From assembly GCF_010501075.1 (NCBI RefSeq), contig NZ_QVMN01000002.1, positions 186,001 to 250,000 on the forward strand: a DNA stretch of 64,000 bases, written 5' to 3'. Shown one piece after another: positions 1-9,351 of the stretch. How positions within the stretch are numbered: the stretch's first letter is position 1; each line of letters begins with the position of its first letter. This DNA is from Dysgonomonas sp. 25. GTDB taxonomy: Bacteria > Bacteroidota > Bacteroidia > Bacteroidales > Dysgonomonadaceae. Position numbers and translations under genes: made by a program. A model generated the notes under the pieces. The model was not told where the DNA came from. It did no database searches and saw nothing but the letters and a program-made list of their open reading frames with translations.

Positions 1-1
1 G

Positions 2-487
2 GGTATCTGCCCTGCTGGTTGGCATTTGCCCAATGATAGAGAATGGAACGAATTAGAAAAGGAGATTTACAATAACCCCACTGCTTATAGTCAATATACA
101 CCAACCGATGTTTTCACTCCAACGACTTGGTCTTCAACATGGGAAGAAGGGGGTGGCGCTTATCGCGGTTCCTCAAATACTAATGGGCATGGCTTTGCTA
201 TGTTGTCGCAATGCGCTCTTGATAACCATTATTATCCGACTACTGGAGGAAAAAGTCTTTCTTCTGTACAAGGAGGCTTCGATGTATATCTTACCGGTTA
301 TGCAAGTGTGAATAATGTCGGGAATTACGGTTTAATGGGTTCTATTTGGTCGGCGAGTTATAATTCAGGAGCTGCATGGAACCGAAACTTTAGTAATGGC
401 ACTGCTTCTGTTTATAATCCGCAACAGGTGCTCCGTACTGGAGATACTATAGCTGCCTTATTTTCCGTCCGTTGCAAGAAGGATTAA
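2..487 (+). CDS. FISUMP-domain surface protein, C-terminal part (5' end outside window)
   Basis: The frame is open from the window edge (G-I-C-P-A-G-W-H-L-P) to TAA at 485-487, so only the C-terminal 161 residues are seen. They match the end of the FISUMP protein at 39102-40346: GICPAGWHLP, NELEKEIYNNPT, NGHG-AMLS-C, GGKSLS-QGGF, and the identical last residues LFSVRCKKD. FISUMP (Fibrobacter succinogenes major paralogous domain) proteins are secreted or surface proteins of unknown function. The ATG at position 33 and the TTG at 26 are internal and not real starts. By analogy with the complete paralogue, a signal peptide and an N-terminal domain should lie upstream of the window. Confidence 0.85.
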   Translation, partial: GICPAGWHLPNDREWNELEKEIYNNPTAYSQYTPTDVFTPTTWSSTWEEGGGAYRGSSNTNGHGFAMLSQCALDNHYYPTTGGKSLSSVQGGFDVYLTGYASVNNVGNYGLMGSIWSASYNSGAAWNRNFSNGTASVYNPQQVLRTGDTIAALFSVRCKKD

Positions 488-547
488 AAGAGCTTAACAA
501 TTTACCACTTGTAACTCCCCTGTATTTTTCGTACATTCGTGTCCGAT

Positions 548-2578
548 ATGATAGACAGGGGAACCATCGACCGCATTATCAATGCGGCAGATATAGTAGA
601 CGTTGTATCTCAGTTTGTTAACCTCAAACGGAGAGGGGTAAACTATGTCGGGTTGTGTCCTTTTCACGAGGACAAGACGCCTTCGTTCTACGTATCGCCT
701 TCCAAGAATATCTGCAAATGCTTCTCCTGCGGCGAGGGCGGAACTTCCGTCCACTTCATTATGAAGCACGAACAGTTGTCGTATGTCGAGGCGCTTCGCT
801 ATCTGGCGAAAAAGTACAATATCGAAGTGCAGGAACGCGAATTGAGCGATGAGGAGAAAGAAGCCTATAACGAGCGCGAAAGCCTCTTCATCCTCAACGA
901 ATATGCCCGCGACTATTTTGTCAATATCCTGCACAACCATATCGAAGGCAAGACCGTAGGTCTTAGCTATTTCGAAGAACGTGGATTCCGCGAAGACATT
1001 ATCCGCAAATTCCAGTTAGGCTACTGCCTCGAGGAGAGGGACGCTTTTACGCAGGAGGCGCTGAAAGCCGGATATAAAAAGGATTACCTCGTCAAAACAG
1101 GATTGACATTCGAGGCGAACGACAACAGCTACCTTGCCGACCGTTTTCGTGGGCGGGTGATGTTTCCCATTCATACGATATCGGGCAAAGTGGTTGGTTT
1201 CGGCGGACGCATCCTCAAGATGCGCGAGAAAGTCGGCAAATACGTCAACTCTCCCGAAAGCGAAATATATCACAAAGCCAGTGAGCTGTATGGCTTGTAT
1301 CTGGCTAAGCAGGCGATAACCAAAAACGATTGCTGCTATCTGGTCGAAGGGTATACCGATGTTATATCCATGCATCAGGCTGGCATCGAAAATGTGGTGG
1401 CTTCGTCGGGTACGGCGCTTACACCGGGACAGATAAAACTGATTCACCGCTTCACAAGCAATGTCACCGTTATCTACGACGGCGATGCGGCAGGGATAAA
1501 AGCCGCTTTGCGGGGGATCGACCTCTTGTTGGAGCAAGGGATGAATATCAAAGTGGTGCTGCTCCCCGAAGGCGAAGATCCCGATTCGTTTGCACGTAAG
1601 CAGAATGCCACCTCGTTGAATAAATACATCTCCGATAACGAAGTCGATTTCATCCGTTTCAAGACGCAACTCCTGTTGGGCGACGCCGGAGAAGACCCTA
1701 CCAAGCGGGCTTCGCTGATTACGGATATTGTCAATAGTATATCGGTTATCCCCGACAATATTATGCGCTCGGTCTACATCAAAGATTGCAGCCGCCTGAT
1801 GGAGATTGACGAGCAACTGCTTGTCCGCGAGGTAAGCCGCAAAAGGCGCGCGCACCTCGACCATAAATATACCGATAGCCAGCGGGGAGAGGAGCGGGGA
1901 GGGATGCCTCTCGCGCCACCCGAAGAGGATTATATTCCGCAGATAGAGCAAAACAGGCAGCAACAACAGGCGCAGAAGAAAGGCCTCAGAGGAAATCCGA
2001 TTCATGCCAACGAGTTGAAAGTGCTTTACTTCGTCATTCGCTATGGTACGCATATGCTGATAGAGGTTACCGAGGAGAATCCCGATGCGCAGCCGATGAA
2101 TGTGATTCAATACGTGAAACTCGATTTGGAGAATGACGGGTTGTGGTTTACCCATCCCACCTATAAGCAGATTTTCGAGGAAGCGGTAGAACAACTGTCC
2201 AATACCGACTTTGTTCCGTCGCGCTATTTTCTGGCGCATCCCGATCCGGGCGTCAGCCGTATTGCTGCCGAATTGGTCAGCGACAGGCACGAGTTGAGCA
2301 AGATACATATCAAGCAGTTTGGCGAAAACGTGTCGAAAGAAGATACGCCTTTGGCGGAGGAAAACCACTTGACGCGCAATGTTCCGTGGGTATTGGCCGA
2401 ATTGAAGAATGCCTACATCGAACAACGTATAGCCGAGGTGAACGAGCAATTGAAGGAGAAAGAAAAGGCAGGGGATTACGAAGCTGTGCTCGCGCTGATG
2501 GCGGAACGTAAGAACCTGAAAGATATAAAAAAGATACTCGATAAGTATCTGGGCGAAAGAATTGTCTTGTCGCGATGA
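548..2578 (+). CDS. dnaG: DNA primase DnaG
   Basis: Synthesises RNA primers for DNA replication. The N-terminal CHC2 zinc-binding domain has C37-P-F-H40 and C58-F-S-C61. The central TOPRIM domain carries the catalytic E267 in EGYTD and the metal-binding D311/D313 in DGDAAG. The C-terminal third, after a Gln/Arg-rich linker near residue 455, would be the helicase-interaction domain and is less conserved. At 676 residues the length suits Bacteroidales DnaG. I chose ATG at 548 because family members begin close to M-I-D; an in-frame GTG at 539 would add three residues. The gene stands alone between the FISUMP gene and an ABC exporter. Confidence 0.97.
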   Translation: MIDRGTIDRIINAADIVDVVSQFVNLKRRGVNYVGLCPFHEDKTPSFYVSPSKNICKCFSCGEGGTSVHFIMKHEQLSYVEALRYLAKKYNIEVQERELSDEEKEAYNERESLFILNEYARDYFVNILHNHIEGKTVGLSYFEERGFREDIIRKFQLGYCLEERDAFTQEALKAGYKKDYLVKTGLTFEANDNSYLADRFRGRVMFPIHTISGKVVGFGGRILKMREKVGKYVNSPESEIYHKASELYGLYLAKQAITKNDCCYLVEGYTDVISMHQAGIENVVASSGTALTPGQIKLIHRFTSNVTVIYDGDAAGIKAALRGIDLLLEQGMNIKVVLLPEGEDPDSFARKQNATSLNKYISDNEVDFIRFKTQLLLGDAGEDPTKRASLITDIVNSISVIPDNIMRSVYIKDCSRLMEIDEQLLVREVSRKRRAHLDHKYTDSQRGEERGGMPLAPPEEDYIPQIEQNRQQQQAQKKGLRGNPIHANELKVLYFVIRYGTHMLIEVTEENPDAQPMNVIQYVKLDLENDGLWFTHPTYKQIFEEAVEQLSNTDFVPSRYFLAHPDPGVSRIAAELVSDRHELSKIHIKQFGENVSKEDTPLAEENHLTRNVPWVLAELKNAYIEQRIAEVNEQLKEKEKAGDYEAVLALMAERKNLKDIKKILDKYLGERIVLSR

Positions 2579-2657
2579 CTTTTTTTCCATCGGCTTGTGA
2601 TATTTTGGGCTCTCTTTCGTCTTATAGAATAAATAAAACCAACAACATATAATTAGC

Positions 2658-3572
2658 ATGTACTATTTAGAAGCTAAAGACATTGTAAAACGCTATGGGA
2701 AGCATACGGCGCTGAGCGGCGTGACCGTTCAGGTTCCGCGCGGATGTGTATATGGGCTGTTAGGACCTAACGGTGCCGGGAAAAGCTCGCTTATCCGCAT
2801 TATCAACCGCATTACGATACCTGACGAAGGGCAGGTGTTTATCAATGGTAAGCCATCGGCCGCCAGCGATATCTACAATATAGGCTATATGCCCGAGGAA
2901 CGCGGGTTATACAAGAAAATGAAAGTAGGCGAACATATCCTGTTCCTTGCCCGTCTGCGTGGACTGTCGAAAGATGAGGCGCGTAAACGGATGGATTACT
3001 GGATGGAGAAGTTCGACATCACTTCGTGGGAGCAGAAGAAAGTGGAAGAACTATCGAAAGGGATGCAGCAAAAAATCCAGTTCATAGCGACGGTGATTCA
3101 TGATCCCGAATTGCTGATACTCGACGAGCCGTTTAGCGGGCTCGATCCGGTGAATGCCGAAATATTGAAGAATGAAATCCTTGAATTGAAAGAAAAAGGC
3201 AAAACAGTAATCCTTTCCACCCATAATATGGGTTCGGTGGAGGAACTTTGCGATAGTATAACGCTTATCAATAAGTCGAAAGCCGTATTGCAAGGAGATG
3301 TGAAAGAAGTGCGCGCGCAATTCCGCAAGCATGTTTTCAACGTCGAAGTGAATGGACAAGGCTTCGACATCCAGTCGCCTTTGTTCAGTGTGTTATCGGT
3401 CACTCCGAAAAAGCAAACGACTGTTGCACAAATCCATAAACTCGATACCGAAACACCTAACTCGGCGATGATAAAAGAAATAATCGGACAGTACGAAGTC
3501 CTTTCTTTCGATGAGGAGCTTCCGACTGTGAACGACATATTTATTCAACTTGTAGCAAAACCGGCAGAATGA
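2658..3572 (+). CDS. ABC exporter ATP-binding protein (NatA-like, DUF4162 C-terminus)
   Basis: ATPase of an ABC-2 type exporter. Walker A GPNGAGKSS is at residues 36-44, the signature LSKGMQ at 132, Walker B LLILDEP at 152-158, and the switch His at 189. After about residue 220 there is a C-terminal extension of the DUF4162 type, usual in NatA/YhaQ-like ATPases. It overlaps the following permease by ATGA, so the two are translationally coupled and form one transporter. The NatAB family exports Na+ or other compounds; the substrate cannot be read from the sequence. Confidence 0.93.
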   Translation: MYYLEAKDIVKRYGKHTALSGVTVQVPRGCVYGLLGPNGAGKSSLIRIINRITIPDEGQVFINGKPSAASDIYNIGYMPEERGLYKKMKVGEHILFLARLRGLSKDEARKRMDYWMEKFDITSWEQKKVEELSKGMQQKIQFIATVIHDPELLILDEPFSGLDPVNAEILKNEILELKEKGKTVILSTHNMGSVEELCDSITLINKSKAVLQGDVKEVRAQFRKHVFNVEVNGQGFDIQSPLFSVLSVTPKKQTTVAQIHKLDTETPNSAMIKEIIGQYEVLSFDEELPTVNDIFIQLVAKPAE

Positions 3573-4933
3573 AAGCATTGAAACTAATTATACAGCGCGA
3601 ATATACGGCTACCGTCAAAACGAAAGCCTTTTTGATATCGACTATCATTATCCCTATTGTGATGATTGCGGTAGTAGTGGTACCCATTATGTTGGCAAAG
3701 CTCGACAGCGACGACATAAAAAAGATATACGTATTAGACCGTACGGGAGAGTATTTCTCTAAACTGGAATCGTCGGACAAATATCAGTTTATAAGCATCA
3801 AAGGCGAATCGGAGATGCCGCAGAAAAAGACAACTGATACCGAAGGCGAAGGTGAGAGTGAAATGATAGCTTTGCTGACGATAGACGCTCCACTGAATGA
3901 GAAACCGACTGCGGTAACCTTTTTCTCGGAAAAACAGCAGCCTCCGCAGGAGCTTACCCGCTATATCAATGATGTACTGACAAATACCGTAAGGGAACAG
4001 AAGTTGGCCGCTTATACCGCCGAAGCGAATATCGACACGCAGGTGGTGGAATCGCTGCAAGATATTATCAACTCGAAAGACCGCATCAACATCAGCACCA
4101 AGCAATGGGCTGAGAGCGGACAGGAAAAAGATACGGTCAGCGATCAGGTCTCTTTTGTAGGGATGGCACTGACTTTCGTCATGTTCTTCTTTGTGATGAT
4201 GAACGGTTCGATGGTGATGCAGAGCGTGGTGGAGGAGAAAACGAACAAAATCGTAGAGGTTATCGTATCTTCGGCCAAGCCATTTGATTTGATGATGGGA
4301 AAAATCATAGCGGTAGCGTTGACAGGATTCACACAGCTTATTATGTGGGGAGTGCTAGGGATAGCAGGATGCCTTGTCGCCTTTTCGTTCCTCGACTTGA
4401 ATGTCTCAAATGCCGAGATGATGAATATGATGGCAGGTGGCGATACGCAGGCGATGATGGCCAATATGAATTTGGGAGATGGCGGAGAAATGATTGCCCA
4501 ACTTGTCGGCATCAACTGGTTTAAGGTATTGGGATGTTTCGTCCTGTATTTTATCGGTGGTTACCTGATGTATGCAGCCTTATATGCTATGTTCGGTTCG
4601 GCGGCTAACGATTCGCAGGAAGCGCAACAATTCATCATGCCCGTAGTGATTATAATGATGCTGGCCTTTTATATCGGTTTTGCTGCGGCTAAGAATCCGG
4701 AAGGAAGCCTTGCTTTCTGGGGTTCGATAATACCGTTTACATCGCCTATTGTGATGATGGTTCGCCTTCCGTTGGAAGTGCCGGTATGGGAAATAGTCCT
4801 TTCAATGGTATTATTATATGTCACAGCCATCCTTTGCATCATGTTTGCAGCCAAAATATACCGTGTGGGTATATTGATGACAGGTAAAAAAGCTTCGTTC
4901 AAGGATATGTTTAAATGGTTGACATATAAGTAA
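3569..4933 (+). CDS. ABC-2 type permease (NatB/YhaP-like)
   Basis: Membrane partner of the ATPase just upstream. It has the ABC-2 layout: one N-terminal membrane helix (about residues 20-43), a large extracytoplasmic domain to about residue 190, then a C-terminal bundle of about five helices. The conserved EEKTNKIVEVIVSS segment after the second helix is a family hallmark. A Met-rich stretch (MMNMMAGGDTQAMMANM, near residues 290-306) lies in a loop. Transcription probably ends at the strong hairpin at 4953. Confidence 0.92.
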   Translation: MKALKLIIQREYTATVKTKAFLISTIIIPIVMIAVVVVPIMLAKLDSDDIKKIYVLDRTGEYFSKLESSDKYQFISIKGESEMPQKKTTDTEGEGESEMIALLTIDAPLNEKPTAVTFFSEKQQPPQELTRYINDVLTNTVREQKLAAYTAEANIDTQVVESLQDIINSKDRINISTKQWAESGQEKDTVSDQVSFVGMALTFVMFFFVMMNGSMVMQSVVEEKTNKIVEVIVSSAKPFDLMMGKIIAVALTGFTQLIMWGVLGIAGCLVAFSFLDLNVSNAEMMNMMAGGDTQAMMANMNLGDGGEMIAQLVGINWFKVLGCFVLYFIGGYLMYAALYAMFGSAANDSQEAQQFIMPVVIIMMLAFYIGFAAAKNPEGSLAFWGSIIPFTSPIVMMVRLPLEVPVWEIVLSMVLLYVTAILCIMFAAKIYRVGILMTGKKASFKDMFKWLTYK

Positions 4934-4952
4934 ACGATAACATATAATGAAG

Positions 4953-4985
4953 AAAGCAGATTCGGAAACGAGTCTGCTTTTTTTC
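4953..4985 (+). terminator. Rho-independent terminator after the ABC exporter
   Basis: AAAGCAGA (4953-4960) pairs with TCTGCTTT (4973-4980). The stem continues through TTCG/CGAG to a GAAA tetraloop, giving 12 pairs, and is followed by a T run. It ends the 2658-4933 operon. Confidence 0.9.
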
Positions 4986-5018
4986 TGCGCGGAATTGTTT
5001 TCCAATCCTTTGCTTCAT

Positions 5019-5423
5019 TCATTTATCTAATATGTTTTTTTCTAAAAAATCTATGAAATCAGAATAAATGCCTAATAAAGGCTCAAATGCTCCTTCGGTG
5101 TCTATATAACCAAAAATCCAATTGTGCTTTGTGTCATAAGCATAGCATGTTCCTGCAAAATCATCTCCGATAATTAATATTCCATCTAATGCCTGTGCCG
5201 TATCTGCATCATAAATATCACTTGGTTCTAAGAAGAGATGCATTCTAAAATAACTATCTCCAATACCTCCATACCCCAGCTTGGTATATAATTCCTTGAC
5301 CTCTGAAGGTATCTTCCCAAATTGTTGTTCTATGTTTTTGAAATCATCCGAAGCCACTTTTAAGAATGAAGAATCCGGAAATTTCTCATTGATAGTTTTA
5401 ATGATTATATCTACTTTACTCAT
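5019..5423 (-). CDS. SMI1/KNR4 (SUKH) family protein
   Basis: 134 residues with the SUKH fold pattern: an N-terminal helix with I-x-x-I-E-Q-Q-F-G-x-I-P-x-E-V-K-E-L-Y, a central G-G-I-G-D segment, a strand with ILIIGDDFAG, and a C-terminal SDFIDFLEKNIL helix. SUKH proteins often act as immunity proteins against polymorphic or contact-dependent toxins, but many are orphans. No toxin gene lies within several kb, so an immunity role here is only possible. Its base composition is more AT-rich than the next gene, which could mean separate acquisition. Confidence 0.8.
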   Translation of the reverse strand: MSKVDIIIKTINEKFPDSSFLKVASDDFKNIEQQFGKIPSEVKELYTKLGYGGIGDSYFRMHLFLEPSDIYDADTAQALDGILIIGDDFAGTCYAYDTKHNWIFGYIDTEGAFEPLLGIYSDFIDFLEKNILDK

Positions 5424-5490
5424 CTTTTAAAATTATTGAAAAGTAAGAATAACGATAGATTTTGATTATATGTGACTAAAAAAGATGTTT

Positions 5491-6855
5491 CTACAACCGT
5501 CCTTCAGCTACATAGAGCTGATAAATCGTATCGGGCGTATAAGTCTCTTCGGGCGAATAGATAATCCAGTCGGTCAGCAGTTCGGTCGGATACTCCTTGA
5601 TGTCGCCTTCATTCAACCCGTCTATCCAATAAGGCTGGTTGAGGAGCTTGCCTTTTATCTTGTTGTCTTCTATTCCTAAAATATCGAACCAGAGGTGTTC
5701 ACGCTCGTTGTCAGACTCTTGATTGTCCATCGTTAGTCCCAGCTTGACCAGAAAAGCCCAACTGCGTTCGGGATTCTCTTTCTTGCCGAATACCTTTTTG
5801 AATAAGCTTCTTTTCGACGGATCGTTATATTTCTCACCGAATACCTCGCAAAAGAGGCTGAAGCGCTCTTTAGCCAAAGCGCTCATACGGTTGGTTTCTT
5901 CTGTGGTGATATAATAAATAGGGTTGACGGCGAGGGTAGACGCATAAATCTCGGGCGATATCATATTGCCGTCTTCTACGGCAAAGAGTACACCACTGGG
6001 ATCGCTGTGTACGTTGTCTTCGCCTTCACGGTCTGCCATTCCGCCCAGCATGTCGGCAGGGAAATCTTTCAGAGCCTCCTCCCAGCGTAGCCAGCACATA
6101 TTGATGCCCATCCCGTCGTAGCCGATGGTGAAGCGTTCTTTCTCCTTAGCCGGATCGGAAAGGAATTTCTTGACAATCATATTGATGAGGATGTGCATCT
6201 GCTCGGAACCTTCTACGATATTCAGCATCTCCAACTCCACCGAACCGCATCGCTGCAATCCGTGTGTATGGAACCAGTAGCGACGTTTGTCATTTTCCGT
6301 TTCATCGTACACGCAATGCAGTGTGTACAAATAATCCGGCGACGGAGGAATGGACGATTCGCAGGTGATTTTGAGCCAATAGGGAGATAACAGCCTGTAC
6401 GACATGAAGTCTATCACCAGACAGGCATCCGGCACTACGGCATGCATCACTTTCAGTTGCAGATGAAAGGATGCCAGGTTATTCTCGCTGAAATACATGG
6501 ATGTGCCTACCGCATATTCCTGCGAAACAGCCGTATTGAGCGATTCCTCGTCGATGTGATTGGCGAATCCGTATTCGTGGACATGCAACTCCGAGGCTTT
6601 TATATAGTACAATTCTATCTTGAAAGTTTCGTCCTGATAGCGGATAGTTGCCGTATAACCTTTGGAATACGGATCGTTATCAGCAGACTCCTCTTCGGTA
6701 AAGGCTTCTAATTTGAAATCTTTGTTGCGTTTCAACGCTTCTTCAATGGCAGAACGGGTAGGTATCGGATCTTTTCCGCGCGGGATAACGGCCATGTTCG
6801 ATTCCATACTCATTTCGTTATCAAGTAATAAGTGGTATTTTTTAGCATTATTCAT
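5491..6855 (-). CDS. DUF4026/DUF2314 domain protein
   Basis: 454 residues if started at the ATG at 6855. The C-terminal part (W-F-D-I-L-G, NQPYWIDGLNEGDIKEYP, DWIIYSPEETY) is a DUF2314 domain; the larger N-terminal part looks like DUF4026. Function is unknown; no signal peptide or membrane helix is seen, so it is probably cytoplasmic. The start is supported by a TAAGTTTG promoter element (6877-6884, minus strand) between 6855 and the first possible upstream start. It lies in the same direction as the SMI1/KNR4 gene, 67 bases upstream of it. Confidence 0.8.
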   Translation of the reverse strand: MNNAKKYHLLLDNEMSMESNMAVIPRGKDPIPTRSAIEEALKRNKDFKLEAFTEEESADNDPYSKGYTATIRYQDETFKIELYYIKASELHVHEYGFANHIDEESLNTAVSQEYAVGTSMYFSENNLASFHLQLKVMHAVVPDACLVIDFMSYRLLSPYWLKITCESSIPPSPDYLYTLHCVYDETENDKRRYWFHTHGLQRCGSVELEMLNIVEGSEQMHILINMIVKKFLSDPAKEKERFTIGYDGMGINMCWLRWEEALKDFPADMLGGMADREGEDNVHSDPSGVLFAVEDGNMISPEIYASTLAVNPIYYITTEETNRMSALAKERFSLFCEVFGEKYNDPSKRSLFKKVFGKKENPERSWAFLVKLGLTMDNQESDNEREHLWFDILGIEDNKIKGKLLNQPYWIDGLNEGDIKEYPTELLTDWIIYSPEETYTPDTIYQLYVAEGRL

Positions 6856-6876
6856 AAGAAGCCGTTTTACTATATG

Positions 6877-6884
6877 CAAACTTA
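6877..6884 (-). promoter_or_regulatory. -7 element TAAGTTTG for the DUF4026 gene
   Basis: Exact TAnnTTTG match on the minus strand, about 22 bases before the ATG at 6855. No clear -33 TTTG is seen. The rest of the 6856-7152 gap is the divergent regulatory region shared with the ferritin locus. Confidence 0.5.
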
Positions 6885-7082
6885 AGAAAAATCCTTTTAA
6901 TATTTCGGCTCGAATAAGCAATTTGTTATACCTTTATGGCCGGAAAAATGAAAATATGACTCATCCTAAAGGCTGTAAACTTATCAGGTGCAAATTACTT
7001 ATCCCGCCTAAGGCGTTATCATAAAGAACGTTTATAAGTCTTGAATAATATTTATATCTTAATGTGGAATGGATAGTTTTTC

Positions 7083-7090
7083 TATCTTTG
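7083..7090 (+). promoter_or_regulatory. -7 element TATCTTTG for the ferritin locus
   Basis: Exact TAnnTTTG match 63 bases before the ferritin ATG. The -33 region (near 7060-7065) has no clear TTTG. An intact promoter upstream suggests the interrupted ferritin is still transcribed. Confidence 0.5.
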
Positions 7091-7152
7091 TTCAGGTTCG
7101 ATACAACGAACCGCTAACTATAGAAGAACTATCATCAAAAAAAATAAGAGTT

Positions 7153-7644
7153 ATGTTGAGTAAAAAAGTAGAAGACGCATTGAATGCGCAAATTAATGCC
7201 GAATTGTGGTCGTCGTACCTGTATCTGTCTATGTCAGCACACTTTGCTGCCGACGGAAAAGCAGGATTTGCCAATTGGTTCCGCGTGCAAGCCTCGGAAG
7301 AAAAAGGCCATGCAATGAAGTTGTTCGATTACATTGTTTCCCGCAGTGGAAAGGTAGACCTACAACCGATAACGGAAGTGCCTAAGTCGTGGAATTCGCC
7401 GCTTGCTGTTTTCGAAGCTTCGCTGAAACACGAGTAACATGTGACAGCTTTGATAAACAACTTGGTTGCAATAGCACGCGAAGAAAAGGACTATGCTACC
7501 GAAAGCATGCTGAAATGGTTCGTCGACGAACAGGTAGAGGAAGAAGAAACCGTAACGGGCTATATCGACGCCCTCAAAATGATTGGGGATAACGGATTCG
7601 GTATCTATACGTTAGATAAAGAGTTGCAAGGACGATCGGCATAA
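7153..7644 (+). pseudogene. Ferritin (FtnA-like), interrupted by an in-frame TAA
   Basis: Reading from ATG 7153 gives a complete bacterial ferritin of 163 codons, except that codon 95 is TAA (7435-7437). The ferroxidase residues lie at the E. coli FtnA positions: E17, E50 and H53 before the stop, E94 immediately before it, Q127 and E130 after it. The frame is unbroken on both sides (K-H-E-stop-H-V-T-A-L-I-N-N-L). TAA is one base from CAA (Gln), so a single C-to-T change or a sequencing error explains it. As written, a 94-residue product would lack the last helices and could not form a cage. A GTG at 7441 could in principle restart the second half. A terminator follows at 7685. Confidence 0.85.
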
Positions 7645-7684
7645 GATTGCACTCAGAAGAAAAAGCTATATACTTCAGACAATG

Positions 7685-7723
7685 AAAATCGCTTCGGGAA
7701 ATTGCTCTCGGAGCGATTTTTTT
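7685..7723 (+). terminator. Terminator after the ferritin locus
   Basis: AAAATCGCT (7685-7693) pairs with AGCGATTTT (7712-7720), extended by weaker inner pairs, with a run of T ending at 7723. Confidence 0.85.
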
Positions 7724-7818
7724 ATGTAATTTGCAGATTCGTATATTACCAGAGGATATACAACCGAATGTTAGTAATCAGATTTCAAATATTTATAACT
7801 TAACCTACATATAATAAA

Positions 7819-9198
7819 ATGAAACATATACTAATAGCTCTATCTGCCTTGTTTCTAATTGCATGTAATAGTAAAAACGCACAACAAGAAGAATCCCCAA
7901 AGGAAGAAACCGCCTCTCCTAAATCGTCAGGAACAATAACCGTTATAGTCTCTCCCGATGTGCAATCATATTATGCTATGCCATCCTTATCTCTATATAA
8001 TGGATTCTTTAATGAAAGAATTTATGGAGTGACAAGTACGACTGATGAAAAAAGGTACAATATGGAAATCTACGTTCCGGAAGGAATGTTGAGTTATTTC
8101 CATCGAGATGGATATTCATATTCGTATATAGTCCATCCCGACGATACAATCAGGATAACGTTCGAGAATGATGTTCCAATTGCTCTATCCACAGACAAAA
8201 AACAATCCCAACATGACTTAAACTGGTTTGCTTACTATAATTCCAAAGAATTGCAAGCTCCGGAGTTTAAAGAATACAGAGTATCTACTACTTTTAACGA
8301 TGCAAAACGGCATAAAATGATACTCGATTATCATAATTTAAACCCATCTAAAAGAGCATTTTTGAACACTTTAAAGGATGAAAAATTAATATCTGCTGAC
8401 AGGTATCAATTAGCAAATAAAGAAATTGCATTAGATTCCATTCGGACAGAAACAAATAAGAAAGATTACATTTTTGATTCTTTTGATGATGATAATTTAA
8501 ACTTTGATTCATACCGAATGTCTGTTCATTCATATATTTTTAAATACTTTGGCAAGAGAACAGCTCCATCAAAAGTATTTGAAAAGCTGTTAGCCGATGA
8601 AAAAGTTACTCCTAAAACGAAATTATCTTTTCTATACAATATACTTGGAGAAATAGGACAAGAGCAAAGCACTGAGTTTAAGAACTATGCTGAAATCTTT
8701 TTAGCACAAACCAATGGTGATAACACTTGGCTTAAATTAGTAGAAGATATATCACCTTTGCAAACTATCGACTCAAAAGATATGCAGCTTTATGATATGA
8801 ATATGCAACAAGTTGACTTCGCCAATCTGATGAATACATACAAAGGCAAAGTTGTATATATAGATGTATGGGCTTCATGGTGTTCTCCTTGTCTGGCAGC
8901 TATGCCGTCGGCAAAGGAAATAAGAGAAAAGTACAAAAACAAAGATGTCGTATTCTTATACCTTGCTTACAACGACCAAGAAAAAGCATGGAAAAAGAAA
9001 GCCGAAGAAAATAGCCTCAATGTCGATAATGCTAAAAGCTACCTGATAGCATCGCCTAACGCACAGTGGGTTAAAGATATGAATCTGAAATCGATACCTC
9101 GTTACATGATTTACGATAAAAATGGTAAGCTTGTGTCGAAGGATGCACCAAACCCTAAAAATGAAAAATTGATAGAGACAATCGATTCACTTTTGTAG
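7819..9198 (+). CDS. Thioredoxin-fold (TlpA-like) lipoprotein
   Basis: 459-residue envelope protein. A lipoprotein signal peptide ends at LIAC with Cys16 as the lipidation site. Residues 40-330 are a poorly conserved N-terminal region of the kind seen in Bacteroidota AhpC/TSA-type lipoproteins. The C-terminal domain is thioredoxin-like, with W354-C-S-P-C358 as the redox pair and the cis-Pro in KSIPRYMIYD. It is probably a periplasmic thiol reductase or oxidase; its partner protein is unknown. It is single-gene, with repeats downstream. Confidence 0.85.
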   Translation: MKHILIALSALFLIACNSKNAQQEESPKEETASPKSSGTITVIVSPDVQSYYAMPSLSLYNGFFNERIYGVTSTTDEKRYNMEIYVPEGMLSYFHRDGYSYSYIVHPDDTIRITFENDVPIALSTDKKQSQHDLNWFAYYNSKELQAPEFKEYRVSTTFNDAKRHKMILDYHNLNPSKRAFLNTLKDEKLISADRYQLANKEIALDSIRTETNKKDYIFDSFDDDNLNFDSYRMSVHSYIFKYFGKRTAPSKVFEKLLADEKVTPKTKLSFLYNILGEIGQEQSTEFKNYAEIFLAQTNGDNTWLKLVEDISPLQTIDSKDMQLYDMNMQQVDFANLMNTYKGKVVYIDVWASWCSPCLAAMPSAKEIREKYKNKDVVFLYLAYNDQEKAWKKKAEENSLNVDNAKSYLIASPNAQWVKDMNLKSIPRYMIYDKNGKLVSKDAPNPKNEKLIETIDSLL

Positions 9199-9262
9199 TT
9201 TGATAGCTTTTTATGTGAATTCTTAGTCGAATTATAGTGGAAAGTTTATCGGTGTTGAAATA

Positions 9263-9294
9263 GTTGACGAGTAAACAAGTAGACGAGTTGACAA
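9263..9294 (+). repeat. Degenerate 8-mer satellite, four units
   Basis: Four exact-length units in tandem: GTTGACGA, GTAAACAA, GTAGACGA, GTTGACAA. All fit GTNNACRA. The same motif occurs at 15540-15571 and, inverted, at 29770-29825. Confidence 0.85.
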
Positions 9295-9351
9295 GAAAAA
9301 AAGTAACTCGATAAAACATTCGGAGATGAGTAGAGAAATGTTACTTTTTAT

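Noticed and set aside
1016-2659. 547-codon open frame antisense to dnaG
   Set aside because: It has no family features and lies entirely opposite a strongly supported gene; such frames arise from codon bias.
7435-7443. Recoded stop (readthrough, selenocysteine or similar) in the ferritin
   Set aside because: The codon is TAA, not TGA or TAG, and ferritins need no special residue here; point mutation or sequence error is simpler.
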